A stretch of 64,000 nucleotides of DNA from Branchiostoma floridae (taxonomy: Eukaryota; Chordata; Leptocardii; Amphioxiformes; Branchiostomatidae). Shown in pieces: positions 9,375-22,300 of the stretch. The stretch is taken from contig NC_049982.1 in NCBI RefSeq assembly GCF_000003815.2, forward strand, positions 32,440,878 to 32,504,877. The letters run 5' to 3'. The notes below the pieces were generated by a model. The model saw only the letters and a program-made list of their open reading frames with translations. It made no database searches and was not told the origin of the DNA. Every line of letters starts with the position of its first letter. Positions within the stretch are counted from its first letter, which is position 1. The position numbers and the translations under genes were made by a program.

Positions 9375-12300
9375 GGTTCATCGGACTCCCTTACTTACCA
9401 GAAGCTGAAGATCATCAAATGAATGTGCCCTCTTCCTTTCCCAACATGTAAAACTGTCCCTCCCTTCCTGGCCCCTCACCTCCATATGAAATGGACAGTC
9501 CCTCTGTGTTGGAATCATTTGGTAGGTGTGCAGCGGTTGTAGAAAGGAAAGTCAAGTTCGAAAATGGTTAACCTGGGGGTTTTGCGATGGCGAAAATTCT
9601 TATCATTTACCAACTTAGTATAACAATTTGTTCTCATTAATCATTCAAATGAGGTCATTATTTGGCATATTTGGTTTTCATCAATATTCCTATCTTTCAC
9701 TTCTAGAACATTTAAGCTCAAACTTTGAAGCTCAGCTGCAGTATCGTAAGCAGTCGCTATGAGGCCCGTTATTGAACTTGATTTTTTTGTGACCCCCTAT
9801 CTATCCACAAAATATCATTAGGATCCATCAACAACGTCTCTAGTTATCTTGTATACAGACAAACGCACTTACGTACACAGCCCGATGCTGTAAGAAAAAG
9901 CCAGATCAACTATGTTCGAACTTGACCTTTCTTTTCACAAACGCTACACACCTGCCTAATAGCATTGAGATCCATCAACAACATCTCGAGTTATCTTGTT
10001 CACAACCAAGCGCACTTACGTACAAAACCAGCTACAGCACCGTAGGTAAAAGTCAGTTAAACCATTTTCGCACTTTCGACCTTTCTCTCCACAACCGCTA
10101 CACACCTGTCAAATATCCTGAAGATACACAAGCATCTTCTCGGGCGTACGCTGTCCACAAACAGGCGCACAAACTTTACAAAGCTGCAGTACCGTAAGAA
10201 AACGCTAGGTAAATTATATTCGACCTTGACTTACCTTTCCATAACCGCTACACACCTACCAAATATCACCAAGTTCCATCCACAACTTCTCCAGTTATAT
10301 GCTGGTAACCTACATACAGACCCAAAAAGTCCTAGCTCAACCGTTTCCATACCCTTCTTGACGAAGACAAAAAGTCCTGGCTCAACCGTTCCCATAAACT
10401 TCTGCCATTCTGGCGAAGACAATTAATGGTCCCTCTGTCTTGGGATCATTTCGTAGGTGTGTAGCGGTTGTAGAAAGGAAGGTCAAGTTCGAAATGGTTA
10501 ACCTGGGGTTTCCTATAGTATTATCAAAGTTGACCTTCCTTTTTGTTAACCCTACCCATCCACCAACTATCCACAACCGCTACTCAACAAATATAATAAA
10601 GATCCATCACACACCTTCTTGAGTTATGCTGACATACATACACACCCATACGGCAGCCATTCCAGCATGGCGCGCAACAGAAAACATGAACCTTTTTTGG
10701 CGATAGTAAAAATTCCTATCATTTACCAACATAACATTAAAGTTTGTACTCATTAATCATTCAAATGAGGTCCTTATTTGCATAATTGATATTTATCGAT
10801 ATTATCATCTTTAAGCTCAAACTTTGAAGCTCAGCTGCAGTATCGTAACCAGTCGCTATGAGGCCCATTATCGAACTTGACCTTCTTTCTTGTGATCCCT
10901 ACCTATCTATCCACCAAATATCATTAGGATCCATCAACAACGTCTCGAGTTATCATGCCCACAGCCAAACGCACTTAAGAAAAAGCAAGATCAACCATTT
11001 CGACCTTGACCTTTATTTTCACAAACGCTATACACCTGTCTGGCCTAATATCATTGAGATCCATCAACAACATCTCGAGTTATCTTGTTTACGCACTTGC
11101 GTACTAAGGAGGTTAAAATTTTTAACCTCCTTGTACGTACAAAGCCAGTTACAGCACCGTAGGTACGCCAGGTAAACCATTTTGTGTGTACAAGACCAGC
11201 ATTCGTGTTTGTAGAAGACCAGCTAGCATAACTTGAGAAGGCTTTGATGGATTGTATTGATATTTGGTATGTGGGTAGGTCTTGGTGAGACCTAGAAACA
11301 ATTAGATTTGGGGCCGCCCAGGAACTTGTTAGGGTACTGCAGCACCTAATTTGCATAATTGATAAGGAAATGCTATAATCACATTGTGGTAAATGGCAGG
11401 ATTTTTACTTGTGCCATTTGGAAGCTATGTTAAGGTAAACATCATTGAACATTAATTATGCAAATAAGGTCTTTCTTACCATAGATTGTGCATATCTGTT
11501 GTTTGGGGGGAATGATCAAGTAATATAATTTATGCAAAGGAGGACCTCATTTGCATAATTCATGACAAACATAACTGATACACCAATTGTAAAGTTCAAG
11601 ATAATTTTGCGAAGGTATGGGGTAGTGGAACGCTAGTTTATAATCATATTGTCGCTGCTTCTACAGAACCTATCACCGAAGCTGCTGATGCCTCATGCTG
11701 GCTACACAAGGTGCATGACATGCCGCTAGTATGCATGTATTAAGGAATTATTTCATAAGCACCCCAACCAACATAGAATCATAGAACTGAACAGAAAACT
11801 AAATGTAGCACAGTTTACTGCATCACATAACTGTATACTTCTTTCTAAAATGACTGAAAAGTGAAATCAGACTGCTGGTGTTCATTCCTGCTGGACTTGT
11901 AAACCCATCTAAAGCTGTTATTACTTCCATGGAGGTTATATTTTCACTAGCGTTTTCTGTGTGTCTGTGAACAAGATAACTCAAGAACGGCTGGATGGAT
12001 TGGCTTCATACTTGTTGTGTTGGTATGACAAAAGCTGGAAATAATTAGATCCCCCCTAGCGGCTTCCCTTGTTACTGCAGCGGAACTTCCAGTTTTGATA
12101 TCTCGCGTTCTAAACAGGCTATGGTCACGATTTATGAGGTGTTAAGCTTATAGCTCTTGCGATCAGCAAGAAGTGACGTGATTAGAGACTAAATTTGGAA
12201 TTGCAGGGGCATTTTTGTAAAAGAACATTCCGAAGAGGATATCTGAAGAAAGGAAAGACGGATTTCCATTATTTAGGGCATGCAGGTAGCTTAGGCTAAG

Positions 12301-12647
12301 GTGTACACAATGATATGCATGCTATGCAAATGGAGACTTAATTAGCATAATTAATGAGGAACGTATATAATTCCATCGTTTTCCATTGCTGGACTTCAAT
12401 TAATGTAACGCATGTAATTCATGACTGGTGAAACATGAACAGATATCAAACATTCAAATGAGGCACTAATTTGCATACTTAATGCAAAAATGGCAAAAGC
12501 GTATGATAAATGATGGGATATTTTACTTGTTACATGTGTAAGCTAATCAATGATGAACATTACCATTACAAATCATGTGAATGTATATGTCATTTGCATA
12601 ACATCTACGTATAACATCTATAAAAGCTCTTTATATTTCATGGAGGA
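9375..12647. repeat. AT-rich repeat mosaic with internal duplications
   Basis: Several blocks recur. GCTCAAACTTTGAAGCTCAG occurs at about 9717 and 10814. GGTGTGTAGCGGTTGTAGAAAG-like blocks occur at about 9525 and 10456. CATCAACAAC(A/G)TCTCGAGTTATC-like blocks occur at about 9824, 9974, 10933 and 11059. CGCTACACACCT occurs several times. The 9717/10814 and neighbouring pairs imply a ~1.09-kb duplication. A CATTTGCATAATT-type motif is scattered from 9640 to 12600. From about 11925 a unit begins TCCATGGAGGTTAT and includes AAGAACGGCTGGATGGATTGG; a related block lies beside the N gap at 18170. No gene was found. Confidence 0.7.
11106..11132. repeat. Perfect 27-bp palindrome inserted in a duplicated unit
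   Basis: AAGGAGGTTAAAA, one T, then the exact reverse complement. It interrupts a unit whose homologue at about 10009-10034 reads straight through (CGCACTTACGTACAAAACC). The flanks read CGTAC on both sides if the inserted part is taken as 31 bp. It looks like the fused terminal repeats of an element that has lost its interior. Confidence 0.85.
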
Positions 12648-12760
12648 ACTTCCAACAACCTAAACCTTAAGTGAAATGATACCCAACTCAACCCACACCC
12701 TCCAACTGCCGAAAATGGATGGTCCCTCTTTCTCACCTCCTGATGTGTGTGAAATGGATG
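12648..12760 (+). repeat. 115-bp direct repeat, right copy
   Basis: Partner of the block at 9261-9374, about 97 percent identical by eye. To its right, about 12760-12940, lies a short segment ending GTCATCCATACAATCAAAGCAACATGGCCTAA. That end resembles the terminus of the PIF/Harbinger-type element at 60881-61345. Confidence 0.8.
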
Positions 12761-13159
12761 GCATTATATGACATTAGTTGTATGTTTTTCGATTCTTTTT
12801 TTTTCAAACTATGGCACATATGCGCTCATTTTACAGCTGCATTGCACGATTCACAGTTACTGACAGTAGGGTCAAAAACATTTCGGAAATGGCCGAAAAA
12901 TGATGCCTGCGTCAATGTCATCCATACAATCAAAGCAACATGGCCTAATACAATGGTAACTATATAGTGCCTTTTATTGCATCGTAAAAAAACAATAAAT
13001 AACTTTCCCTTTCTCTGATTACCCTATCCATGATCGCAAAAATATTCCACTGACGACCAAACCACTTTCGATCCATCCAGCTTTCATTGACTTGTGAAAC
13101 AAAAGAAAAGCTGTTGTCTGTGGAATAGGATCTGACCACGTGGAAAGTTGACGCAACAC

Positions 13160-13246
13160 ACTTCCGGGAAATCACTTCCCACAATGCAGCAGTCGCGCAG
13201 GCGCAACACGTCTCTACGCGAGTAGTCCAATATCGTCGCCATGATG
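13160..13246 (+). promoter_or_regulatory. Core promoter of the TIA1-like gene: ETS, ZNF143-like, NRF1-like, YY1-like sites
   Basis: Four recognisable sites lie within 90 bp. ACTTCCGG (13160-13167) is an ETS/GABP site. TTCCCACAATGCAGCA (13176-13191) matches the ZNF143/Staf site. GCGCAGGCGC (13195-13204) is an NRF1 half-site pair with one change. GCCATGATG (13238-13246) resembles a YY1 site at a start. No TATA box was seen. This combination is typical of broadly expressed TATA-less promoters. It lies 108-194 bp ahead of the first RRM-frame ATG. Confidence 0.7.
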
Positions 13247-13260
13247 TCGGGGCCTGGCCA
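13241..13260 (+). other. Possible alternative first coding exon of the TIA1-like gene
   Basis: ATGATG at 13241 opens a short frame (MMSGPGQ). It ends at CAG|GTTGGG after base 13261 minus 1. The next candidate acceptor is TTTTCCAG ending at 13350. Splicing 13260 to 13351 would join the two in frame with AGT and then the ATG at 13354. That would add eight residues ahead of the MED start. The donor is weak (GTTGGG). The simpler model starts at 13354 within an unspliced leader. Confidence 0.35.
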
Positions 13261-13353
13261 GGTTGGGCCGTATTTTTGTGTCTTACCCTCTTTCTCTTCA
13301 CGTTTTCCTCCCTTTTAAACACTAACCTGAACAACTCTTTTATTTTCCAGAGT

Positions 13354-16300
13354 ATGGAGGATGAATCCCGCCCGCGTACCTTGTAAGTACAAAGTTTCCC
13401 GAACCGTTAGATTTGTTTCTTGAATTTTTGCGATGCGAGTTGATAAAAGTGTGATGTCGATGTGCCGGTCTTTTCTCTGTTCGCACGCCGTCCACTTAAA
13501 CCGGCTTTTCTCTCCCCCGTAACAACAGGTACGTGGGAAACCTCAGTCGTCAAGTCACAGAGCAGCTGATATTGCAACTGTTCGGAGCGATCGGTCCATG
13601 CAAGAGCTGTAAAATGATCTCGGAGGTAAGAGTGCCGTCCATGTTGGTGTGTATGTGTGACTGCCACCGAGTCATGCCACCTTTTCTTTACCCCCCGGAA
13701 AAAGTATAACTACAGGCTTGAATGCTTTTGTGATTTCTTACGACGATGTTTCCAATGTCAGAAGTGTGTAATGCCCGTGTTTTCTTTGTTCCAGCATGCC
13801 GGGAATGATCCATATTGCTTCGTCGAATTCTACGATCACAACCACGCTTCGGCAGCGTTAACGGCAATGAATGGCAGGAAAATAATGCACAAGGTAAGGG
13901 CCACTTCCTGTCTGGGACTGGACTCAAGTTCCGGTTCATCTTATCATGTAGATGATTCCCACACACAAAACTACACTCTGGTATTCATCATCTGTGTCAT
14001 TCATCCTGTTTACACCTTCTTTTGTTTCCTATTTTACTTTGGGATTCATGATATTTTTATGGGTCCCCACTGACAAAAAGGAGAACTAGCAGAAAATGTA
14101 GCATACATTAACATGTGCATGTGATATTTCTATCATTTGCACAAAATAAAAAAAAATGCAAAGCACTAGGGATGTGTTGAAGTTGTCTAAATGATTTTTG
14201 AGAGCTCTTGAAGAATATTTTACAGCATTTGCTGCATATATATATATATATAATATGACAGACTAGCATCTACACATGCCTACCCCCTCCCCAGAAGGAA
14301 GCTTTGGTTCACGGTTTCAAAGCAAAAATGCATGAACGTAAAACTTGTTATGTGGACCATCTCCAGTCAGTGGTTGTTAAATTCTGCAATAATGCGGACA
14401 CACAACAAAACAGTCTAACATCTAATAGAATTGGTTTAGTGTCATATTTCTTTATCAACATCAAGTCTATTGATCAAGAACCCGGGTAGGAAAATTTAAG
14501 TGTCTAGTTTACTGTGAGCTGGGAAAGTACTATACTTGAAATACTTCATGATTATCTGTTTACAGGTAAAGGATTTATTTATGTGTTTTTTTCTTCTATA
14601 TCCTGCTATGTTGTCTTACAGAATTTTCTATGCCGTGGCAAAATTACCAACAGCTAACCATGAAATTCTCATAATAACACTACTGGTACTACTACCATTT
14701 ACTGCACTTAAGTTCTTGAATTTCATAATGTGGTGTGGGGCTCTTTCCAGACAACTTGATATCAGTATTGCAAATATTCAGAAATGTTTGCGGGGGTTTG
14801 ATCTTTTCGGTTATCGCAGGGCTCGCTTAACAGCAAACTCCGACCATAGAGAAAATGTTTGTTCCATCTTTACCTTGCCTACCCAGTATCTGCTCTTAGG
14901 GGTGAAAGCACTCTGAAAGAAAGTGTTGAGAAGTCAACAATTGAAATGAAACAATAGATTGAAAGCAGAGCCCATGTGCAAATACAACAACAAGGAAATA
15001 CAGGGAAAGTTATATGGCTCCAAGGACAACCTTTACACAAGGTTGCACATAGTATCTTATGAGGCAATATGAGTCGGCAAGTTTCGGACTTCCGTGAAGC
15101 ATCAGATAAGGTGATTTTTTTTGAGAACAGGTGAAAAGTAACGCGTGCATGGATGTCATCCATAAAATCAAGTATGTGCGGCCTTAGATTAAGTTAGAAA
15201 AATGTTGTGTTTCCTGTTTCAGTCCTAGAAATATGGTCGGTAGGTAGGGGTTATCTTTATTTTATATTTTTAGACTTTGGCCAAACTTAAATGATACAAT
15301 AAAGTTATTAACGTAAAACTGAAATGCACAAGGACACAATTTTCCAATGTCAAACTTAAATTGTGTACGTAATGGTTTCAAGTCTGGATAAGTTTGTTTT
15401 TTTTAGTTAGTAATTTTACTTGAATAGGAAGCAGTCTGAATAAAAACTCTACCTAGAAACTTTGTGACTTGCTTACCCCAAAAAAGGCTAGGGTCGGCAG
15501 GTTTTTCTAGGGTAGGTGGGGAAACAGGAAACACAACATTTTTTCATGGGTCCTAGAAAAATTTTACCAGCAAGATTTTGCAAGCTCTGCCTGGAAATGG
15601 TGCATTCAAATGTGGACCAAAAAGTGCATGTAATTTACCCCCAAACATCCGTAAGCTTAATGTAGCCAGTATAATGGTAAATGGACACAGAATTTACAAC
15701 GTTACTGATTAATTTAGCATTTTAGTGAAAGATACCTCAAAGGAGTCCCTACAGAAAGGTCATAGCATAATAATTTGATAATGATACTTTCAAGTAGTAA
15801 CACAAGCAAGTTCAAATATATTTGCATCAGTAATTTGATACAATATTGATTTTTTTTCCCATGAAAATTGTGCTGCCAAAATAAATTACTCAAAATATGT
15901 CCTACGAAGTGTGATGTGTTCAGCCAAACAAATTTCAAGAGCAGCCCAATTTTGGTATAGTAACTGTTCCACATACATGTACAAGCTATAGTCAGCTCTA
16001 GTAGCAGACAATAGGCACCAGCAGGTATTGAATATGGTGGAATGTATATTGTGAAGGTGTGGAGGGCTCTTTGTCCTGCATGTCTGTCATGTAAATTGCT
16101 TTGAGTTTGAATGTATACAAGAAAGTTATGGTCAAGAATTCATCCTCATACATTGAATTGTCCCGTAGTGTTACAAGAACATCATCATCATTATCAAAAT
16201 GGCTTATGATAACAATGCATTGCAGACAATGACTGAATTGTGCTTTCTGTTGGTTTACATTATGTGCAATGTATTACACATTTTAAGTATATGCAGTAGT

Positions 16301-19300
16301 AGTAATATAATAATAAGGCTCGAAATACTTTTTGTGGATACCTACACTGGTGCATGTAAAGTTGAAAATAACCTGCACCAGACAAACTACAACGGCTGTA
16401 CCACTCAGAATTTTGGAATCAGACTAGAGTCTGTTAAGAAACCATTGCCATGATTATTTCTCTTATAGTATACTTCTCAGGTGGTTAAAGTCCATGCAGC
16501 TTGTAAAAAGCCACACACACCTACATCATATTTAAACCCAGTACATGGACCAGTGCAGGTTAAGTGCAGGTAGACATCAGAAATACCTGCACAGCTCCAA
16601 TTTTACCTGCACCTGCATGTGCAGATGGTATTTCGAGCCCTGTATTAAAATTGAAATAATGCATTGGCATTAAATTAGCTTCGGCATGCAAAAAGTCATA
16701 AAATCAATTGCTTTTATATAAGTTTGATACAAGTTTGATACATGTAAGTATGAGGCTAAGTTTTATATATTGTTTTATATGTCACACTTGTTGCTTTGTG
16801 TCAAGTTACTTAGTTTTCAACCACACTCATTTATATACAGGTTACACTTGCGTGGCAAATGTCTGTAGTATTTTGGTTTAATAGGAAGTTAGGCAGCAGT
16901 TAGGTTAGACCAAGCAGGTTTTGAATAAACCTCCTTGGTTTCTGTAAATGCATTTAACTTCGCAAGGATTTACTTTCTTGGTTGCGGTAAAATGCAGTGG
17001 TTTTAAGTTTGCGGTAGTGCCATAGACTGCAGTCTCATGCTATAATGGAAAAATGTTCTCTGTGGTTTTAAGTTCTGGCTGGTGTAGTCACCGCAAAAAC
17101 CGTGAATATAAAACCACCACGAACATTTCTGCTTTTACAGTAGTGTATGGCCCTATGTGGGGAACTTCAGGTATCGAACATCACGTAAAAAAGCCCAATA
17201 CACTAGGGCTGGGTATCGGTACAGCACACCGGTACAAAACCGTTTTTCTTATTGGACCGGTCTAGAAAAAAACGGACCTGACAAAATTAGGTGGACCAGA
17301 TGTTGGACCGATTAGAAAATTAACAGATTATTTTATCAGGCATTCACATGCTTTGGCGCTTGCAGGTGGAAGAAAATAACAAGAGTGAAGTAGAGTAGAG
17401 TTTATAGTAATTTCTACCAAGTTTTACAGCCAATCGTACAGGTGCAGTTAGCATTGTAGGATTTTAAAACGCCAGTGTAAGTCTAATACTCCACCTAACA
17501 GATTTCTTTGTAGTGAAATGGACCATTGGTATGAGTCATACTGAATCAGGTCCAGGTTCAGGTACGGACCTGGACCTGATCCTCTAGACCTGAACCAGAC
17601 CTGGACCTGGATTTTTGGTACTGGTACCCACCCCTACAATACACCTATTGAGAATAGTAACACAAAACAGTGTGTCTGACTGAAAATGGCCTCACTGCCC
17701 TACCGGCTATTGAAAAAGGTCACCTCGAGGTTGTCTTACCTTACCTAACCCCCTGTAGGGGTCATTGACCTTGGAATCATCACCCCATACATAATCTTGT
17801 GTCATGCACAGCTTTTCCGAAAGTTGATGTCTATGAGTATAATGGGCTGTTAATTGTTTGTAATTTCTGAGCTTTTTTACCGGATCTTGATAGGCACTTC
17901 CTTTTTACCTCCATGAAAAATGGAGGTCTTGATTTTTGGTGTCTGCGTACTCTCCAAGCAGAGGTTAGGCTCCGACTGTTTTTTAACGTTTGTTTCAGTC
18001 GTTTTTATCGGGCTTTCTATTTTGTCATTTTTCTTTGAGTACGCCAGCCAGTTAGGTNNNNNNNNNNNNNNNNNNNNNNNNNNNNNNNNNNNNNNNNNNN
18101 NNNNNNNNNNNNNNNNNNNNNNNNNNNNNNNNNNNNNNNNNNNNNNNNNNNNNNNNNATATTTTGGACCTCTGGATGGATTGTAATGATATTTGGTTTGT
18201 GGATAGAGACTGGTTATGGTCACTTTTTCCCCCTGGTGTGACATTGGTATTGCAGGAGAACTTGCAAAACTTTATTATAAATGAAGCTAATTACAGCCTT
18301 ATTTGCATAAGCGATAAGACAAGATGAAACAACAAATCTACAAATGCTCGAAATATTCAAGGAGGTGTGAGATCCAGGGATCTCCCCAGAATTTTTTTAG
18401 TATAGTGGAGGAGCTGGCAAAAATAACCCGAACCAACACGCTGCACTTTCATATAGTGGAGAGCCTCCATTATTCCATCCTCTGGGGAGGACTCTGTGGT
18501 CTCTGAACTCGTTTGCTACAGTTAGGATTTAAGCAATATTTTAAATTATAACTTCCTCAATTTTAATTAGAACAATTTTGTTACGTTTTTAGAATGAATT
18601 TGATATTTGTTTGTTTTCAGTAGAATTGTTTCAACAAATAGAAGTGTAATGCTGAGTTTTAAAAGACCTCTACACATATAACCAGCTGTTTATTGGTTGT
18701 TGTTAATATTTTAACAATTGCAGTTTCACCTGAATTCAAATCTTGAATTTCTATATATATGTCCACCTTTAGAATTTTACTAATACCGCACCAAAGCTGA
18801 AAGAATTTTACAATTAGAAATATACTACTGTCAATGTTTTATTTTGCATGTAAATTTTTGATAGCATGCAAAATTTTTTGGCTGTGCAGAATTTTGATAA
18901 TACTGTTAATTTATGTAAGTAGTTACATTAAGTTACATGTATCATGTGGCATCTTACAGACTAGATATGCCAGGCTGTGCCCCCTCAAAAATCAAACATA
19001 CTGTAAATGCATTTAAGTTTGCTGGAATTTAAATTCGTATTAGTGGGAAAATGGAGAGTTTACAATGGTTTTTTAAAAGTTTCCAGTAGCATCATAGGTA
19101 GTCACATAATGTAATGGAAGAATGTTTGCAGTGGTTTTGAGTTGAAGATAAAGTGGCCACCCAAAAAACTGCGAACATAAAACTACGGAGAACAGTTATA
19201 CATTTGCAGTACTTGATATAGTGTGCTTGACGTATAATACCTTGAGTGTACACTATATGTTATATACACTATGCATTTTGGTCAAATGTCCCCGTGAAGC

Positions 19301-22300
19301 AAATTTTGAGAGAAAAATTCTTAGATTTTGTGTCATAGTTAGATAGTTATCTTGAAAAGGTCCCCATTTGTATCTTTAATGGTGTCCTGACAGTCTGTTG
19401 GAATTGCCCCATGCACCATAGCGTTGGGGAGTTCCAATGCTAATGAATTGAAGCAGGTGGCGCGGTGCTGCCCATGTCATGTCAATATGTGTAGTGCCAG
19501 GCTGTGTTCCATCGATTGGATCAGTCCCATGCTTATGACGACCAATCAGACACTGACATGAGTATACCCCCGGGGGACCTGTTGTTGGAGTTAATTTGCA
19601 TGAGTGCTCACTCTACCGAGTGGCAGGGCTACCTTTCACACACCCTCCTCACAAAGAGACAACATTACGGGGAGCCATGACTAGTGCAGTGCAAACACAG
19701 ACAGTGAGTATGAGCTCGTTTTCTCTCAGAACCATGCCCATTCGCAGCCACTTGTACGTATGCACTATTCCGTATGGAAGGTACATTTCCGTACAAAGAG
19801 CGCCTTTTGAATGTTCGTAGCGTGCTTGGGCCCTAAAATATTGTCGGGACACAAAACCCATCAAGTTGATTAACTTTTAGCATCCCTCAATTGATTTCAA
19901 GAATGAGGAGTGGGTGTGTTATTCGCGAAATATATTTTAGAGCACAGGCTGTTGCATGTTTTTCGCTAAAATGGTCACTTTTTATACTTCGTTAACCATA
20001 AAATTCAACAGGAACACCATTCTTATGTTTTTGGGAGTTGTAAATTTCTGAAAATTTGTATCAACGTTTAATGAATTTCTTAAACTTCAAGTATATCTTC
20101 ATTTCACAAAGAATGGAAATATATCTTTTTGGAACAAAATTAGTGAAAGTACAAATGAAGCGTTATTTGGCTTTTTTTTATCATTTGCATCAATATTGAG
20201 TTGTAGAATAAATGATGTCCCATGGCACATGGGGCTGAGTCAGCACCTTTAAGCTGGCAAATGTACATTTAACTAATTAGATCTGGGGATGTGAAAAAAT
20301 GGGCCGCTTGGATCGTAGCTGTAAAACGTTGGACTGTTCTTGGTCCAGTCTAGCCAATACAAGAAATTGACATGGAGAAATTGAGCTTAGGCCAGTTGGG
20401 GCTTTTTTTTTACATACATCTGTACAGAAAATGCCTAATATCCTTTTTTCAAGTGTAGCATATTTTGCTGCAAGTATATCTAGCCTTGTATTTTATAGAA
20501 GTGGTCTCAGCTTAGAAACATACACATAGATGTACTGCTATGCACTGCTGGTGAAAAGAGGATGGCTGGGCGTCCTAGATGTATCCTCAAAACTGAAAAT
20601 TGATGAGATCGGAAAGAAAATTTCAATGCTTTCATTGATTTTGTTCACACTTAACTTAAATTGAGAGCCTTTAAATTCATCATTTTCTGCAAGTAGATCT
20701 TAGACCTAAGGAATTAAATTGGGGTGTCCTTAGCAGAGAATAGGAGAAATGTTTGGTAGTGCCAATGTCATTGTGCCTTGTGTAAGCAATGAAAGGCTTT
20801 GAATTTGGCTACAATGGCTATTACAAATAGTTGTGGTTCATGTGAAATTCCATTTGTTTTGTGCATTATCATTTGAATTTTGATTGTAAAAAAATTGTAA
20901 ATATTCTGCAGGGTTGGGCAAGTTCATTGGCCTGATTGCCTGTTGAAAGTAAAAGGGCTGATTGGGCAAGTGCTTATTGTTCTATCAGGGCTCGAAATAC
21001 TTTTTTCTGCATACCTGCACCGGTGCAGGTAACATTGGAAATGACCTGCACCATTCTGAATTTATGAAATATGGATCATACTAAAATTGTTGAGGAACCT
21101 TTGCTATTTTTTCTTTTATACTTAGTCAATGCAGCTAATAACAATCCACATACACCGACATCATAAGACATTTATGTAAAAAAAAACAGTACATGGACCA
21201 GTGCATGTTAGGTGCAGGTAGACACCAGAAATACCTGCACTAACTTGCATATGCAGGTGGTATTTCGAGCCCTGTCTATACTTGCCCGATGGGGCCAGTG
21301 AGATTTTTTTCCAGGTGACACCATGCACTTCTGTTTTAAATTGTTAAGCTGTATATTGTATCACTATGCGTTGAGTTTTTGCAAACATAACATTGGTGAG
21401 AATAAAGCATTGGTAGTGTAAAAAGAGTCTCTTTATTCAAAAAAGGTAATCCCTACCTATCACCCTAATTTTTTTCATCACTGTCAAACAGGAAACATTT
21501 TTTCGTAGGCCTATTTGCATCATAGGGTAGGTGATTTAAAAAAAATGAATATGTCAAACTCGGCTCTATTTTGTTTGTATTGATTTTATCCAGAAAGGTT
21601 TGCATAATTATTACACTCTTTTAATGTTTATTGCCCTGTTGACTCTTATTCCAATATGAATGGATTAAGCAGGTCCTTAAGCCATTTTTACAGCTAGGCC
21701 AGAAATCAGTTTGAAATGGGGGAGTCTAAATGGGAGTTATGGAAAAGCTGGATCCAATTTGAATGTACAGTATGTTTTATCGAAATCTGCGGTGTGAGCT
21801 AAGGTTGTTTGATAACCTCTGTACCATGAAGAGCAATTTAAAAAAAAAAACTCTGCTGTATGGATTAGCCCCTGCGAACAAGAACTTATACCGGTATGAC
21901 ACAGGATGCCATTGGGCAAGCAACAGTTGTTGTAATTAATAAGGTGCTGTACCACACCACATTCTAGATCTCGGTCATTGTCCATAAATTCTGCATTACC
22001 TGAAAATACTGCTACGGTACCTTTAATCGCCATTAGGACTTCAAAAGCTGTCAACATGCCAGAATTCAAAGTAATACATCAAAAAGTTCTCGAGTTGTAG
22101 GTGCAAACGCATGAATGGTAACAAAATAATATTATGAAGGTATCCTTGCTATATAAAAGCCATGTCTTCCAGCCGTATCTGTAACATGGTTCTTTGGCTC
22201 CAGTATGAAGACCATGCAGTCACTGGTTATTAGTCCCAACCAAGAACTGTCACAAACCGACACAACTGCCAACAATGTAGCCTGATTAAATCTCGCTTAT

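Noticed and set aside
11345-12600. Repeated ATTTGCAT octamer-like words as POU-factor sites
   Set aside because: They occur within a decayed repeat family, so repetition reflects transposition rather than regulation.
14238-14252. TA-rich run as a promoter or origin
   Set aside because: A short microsatellite inside an intron with no other support.
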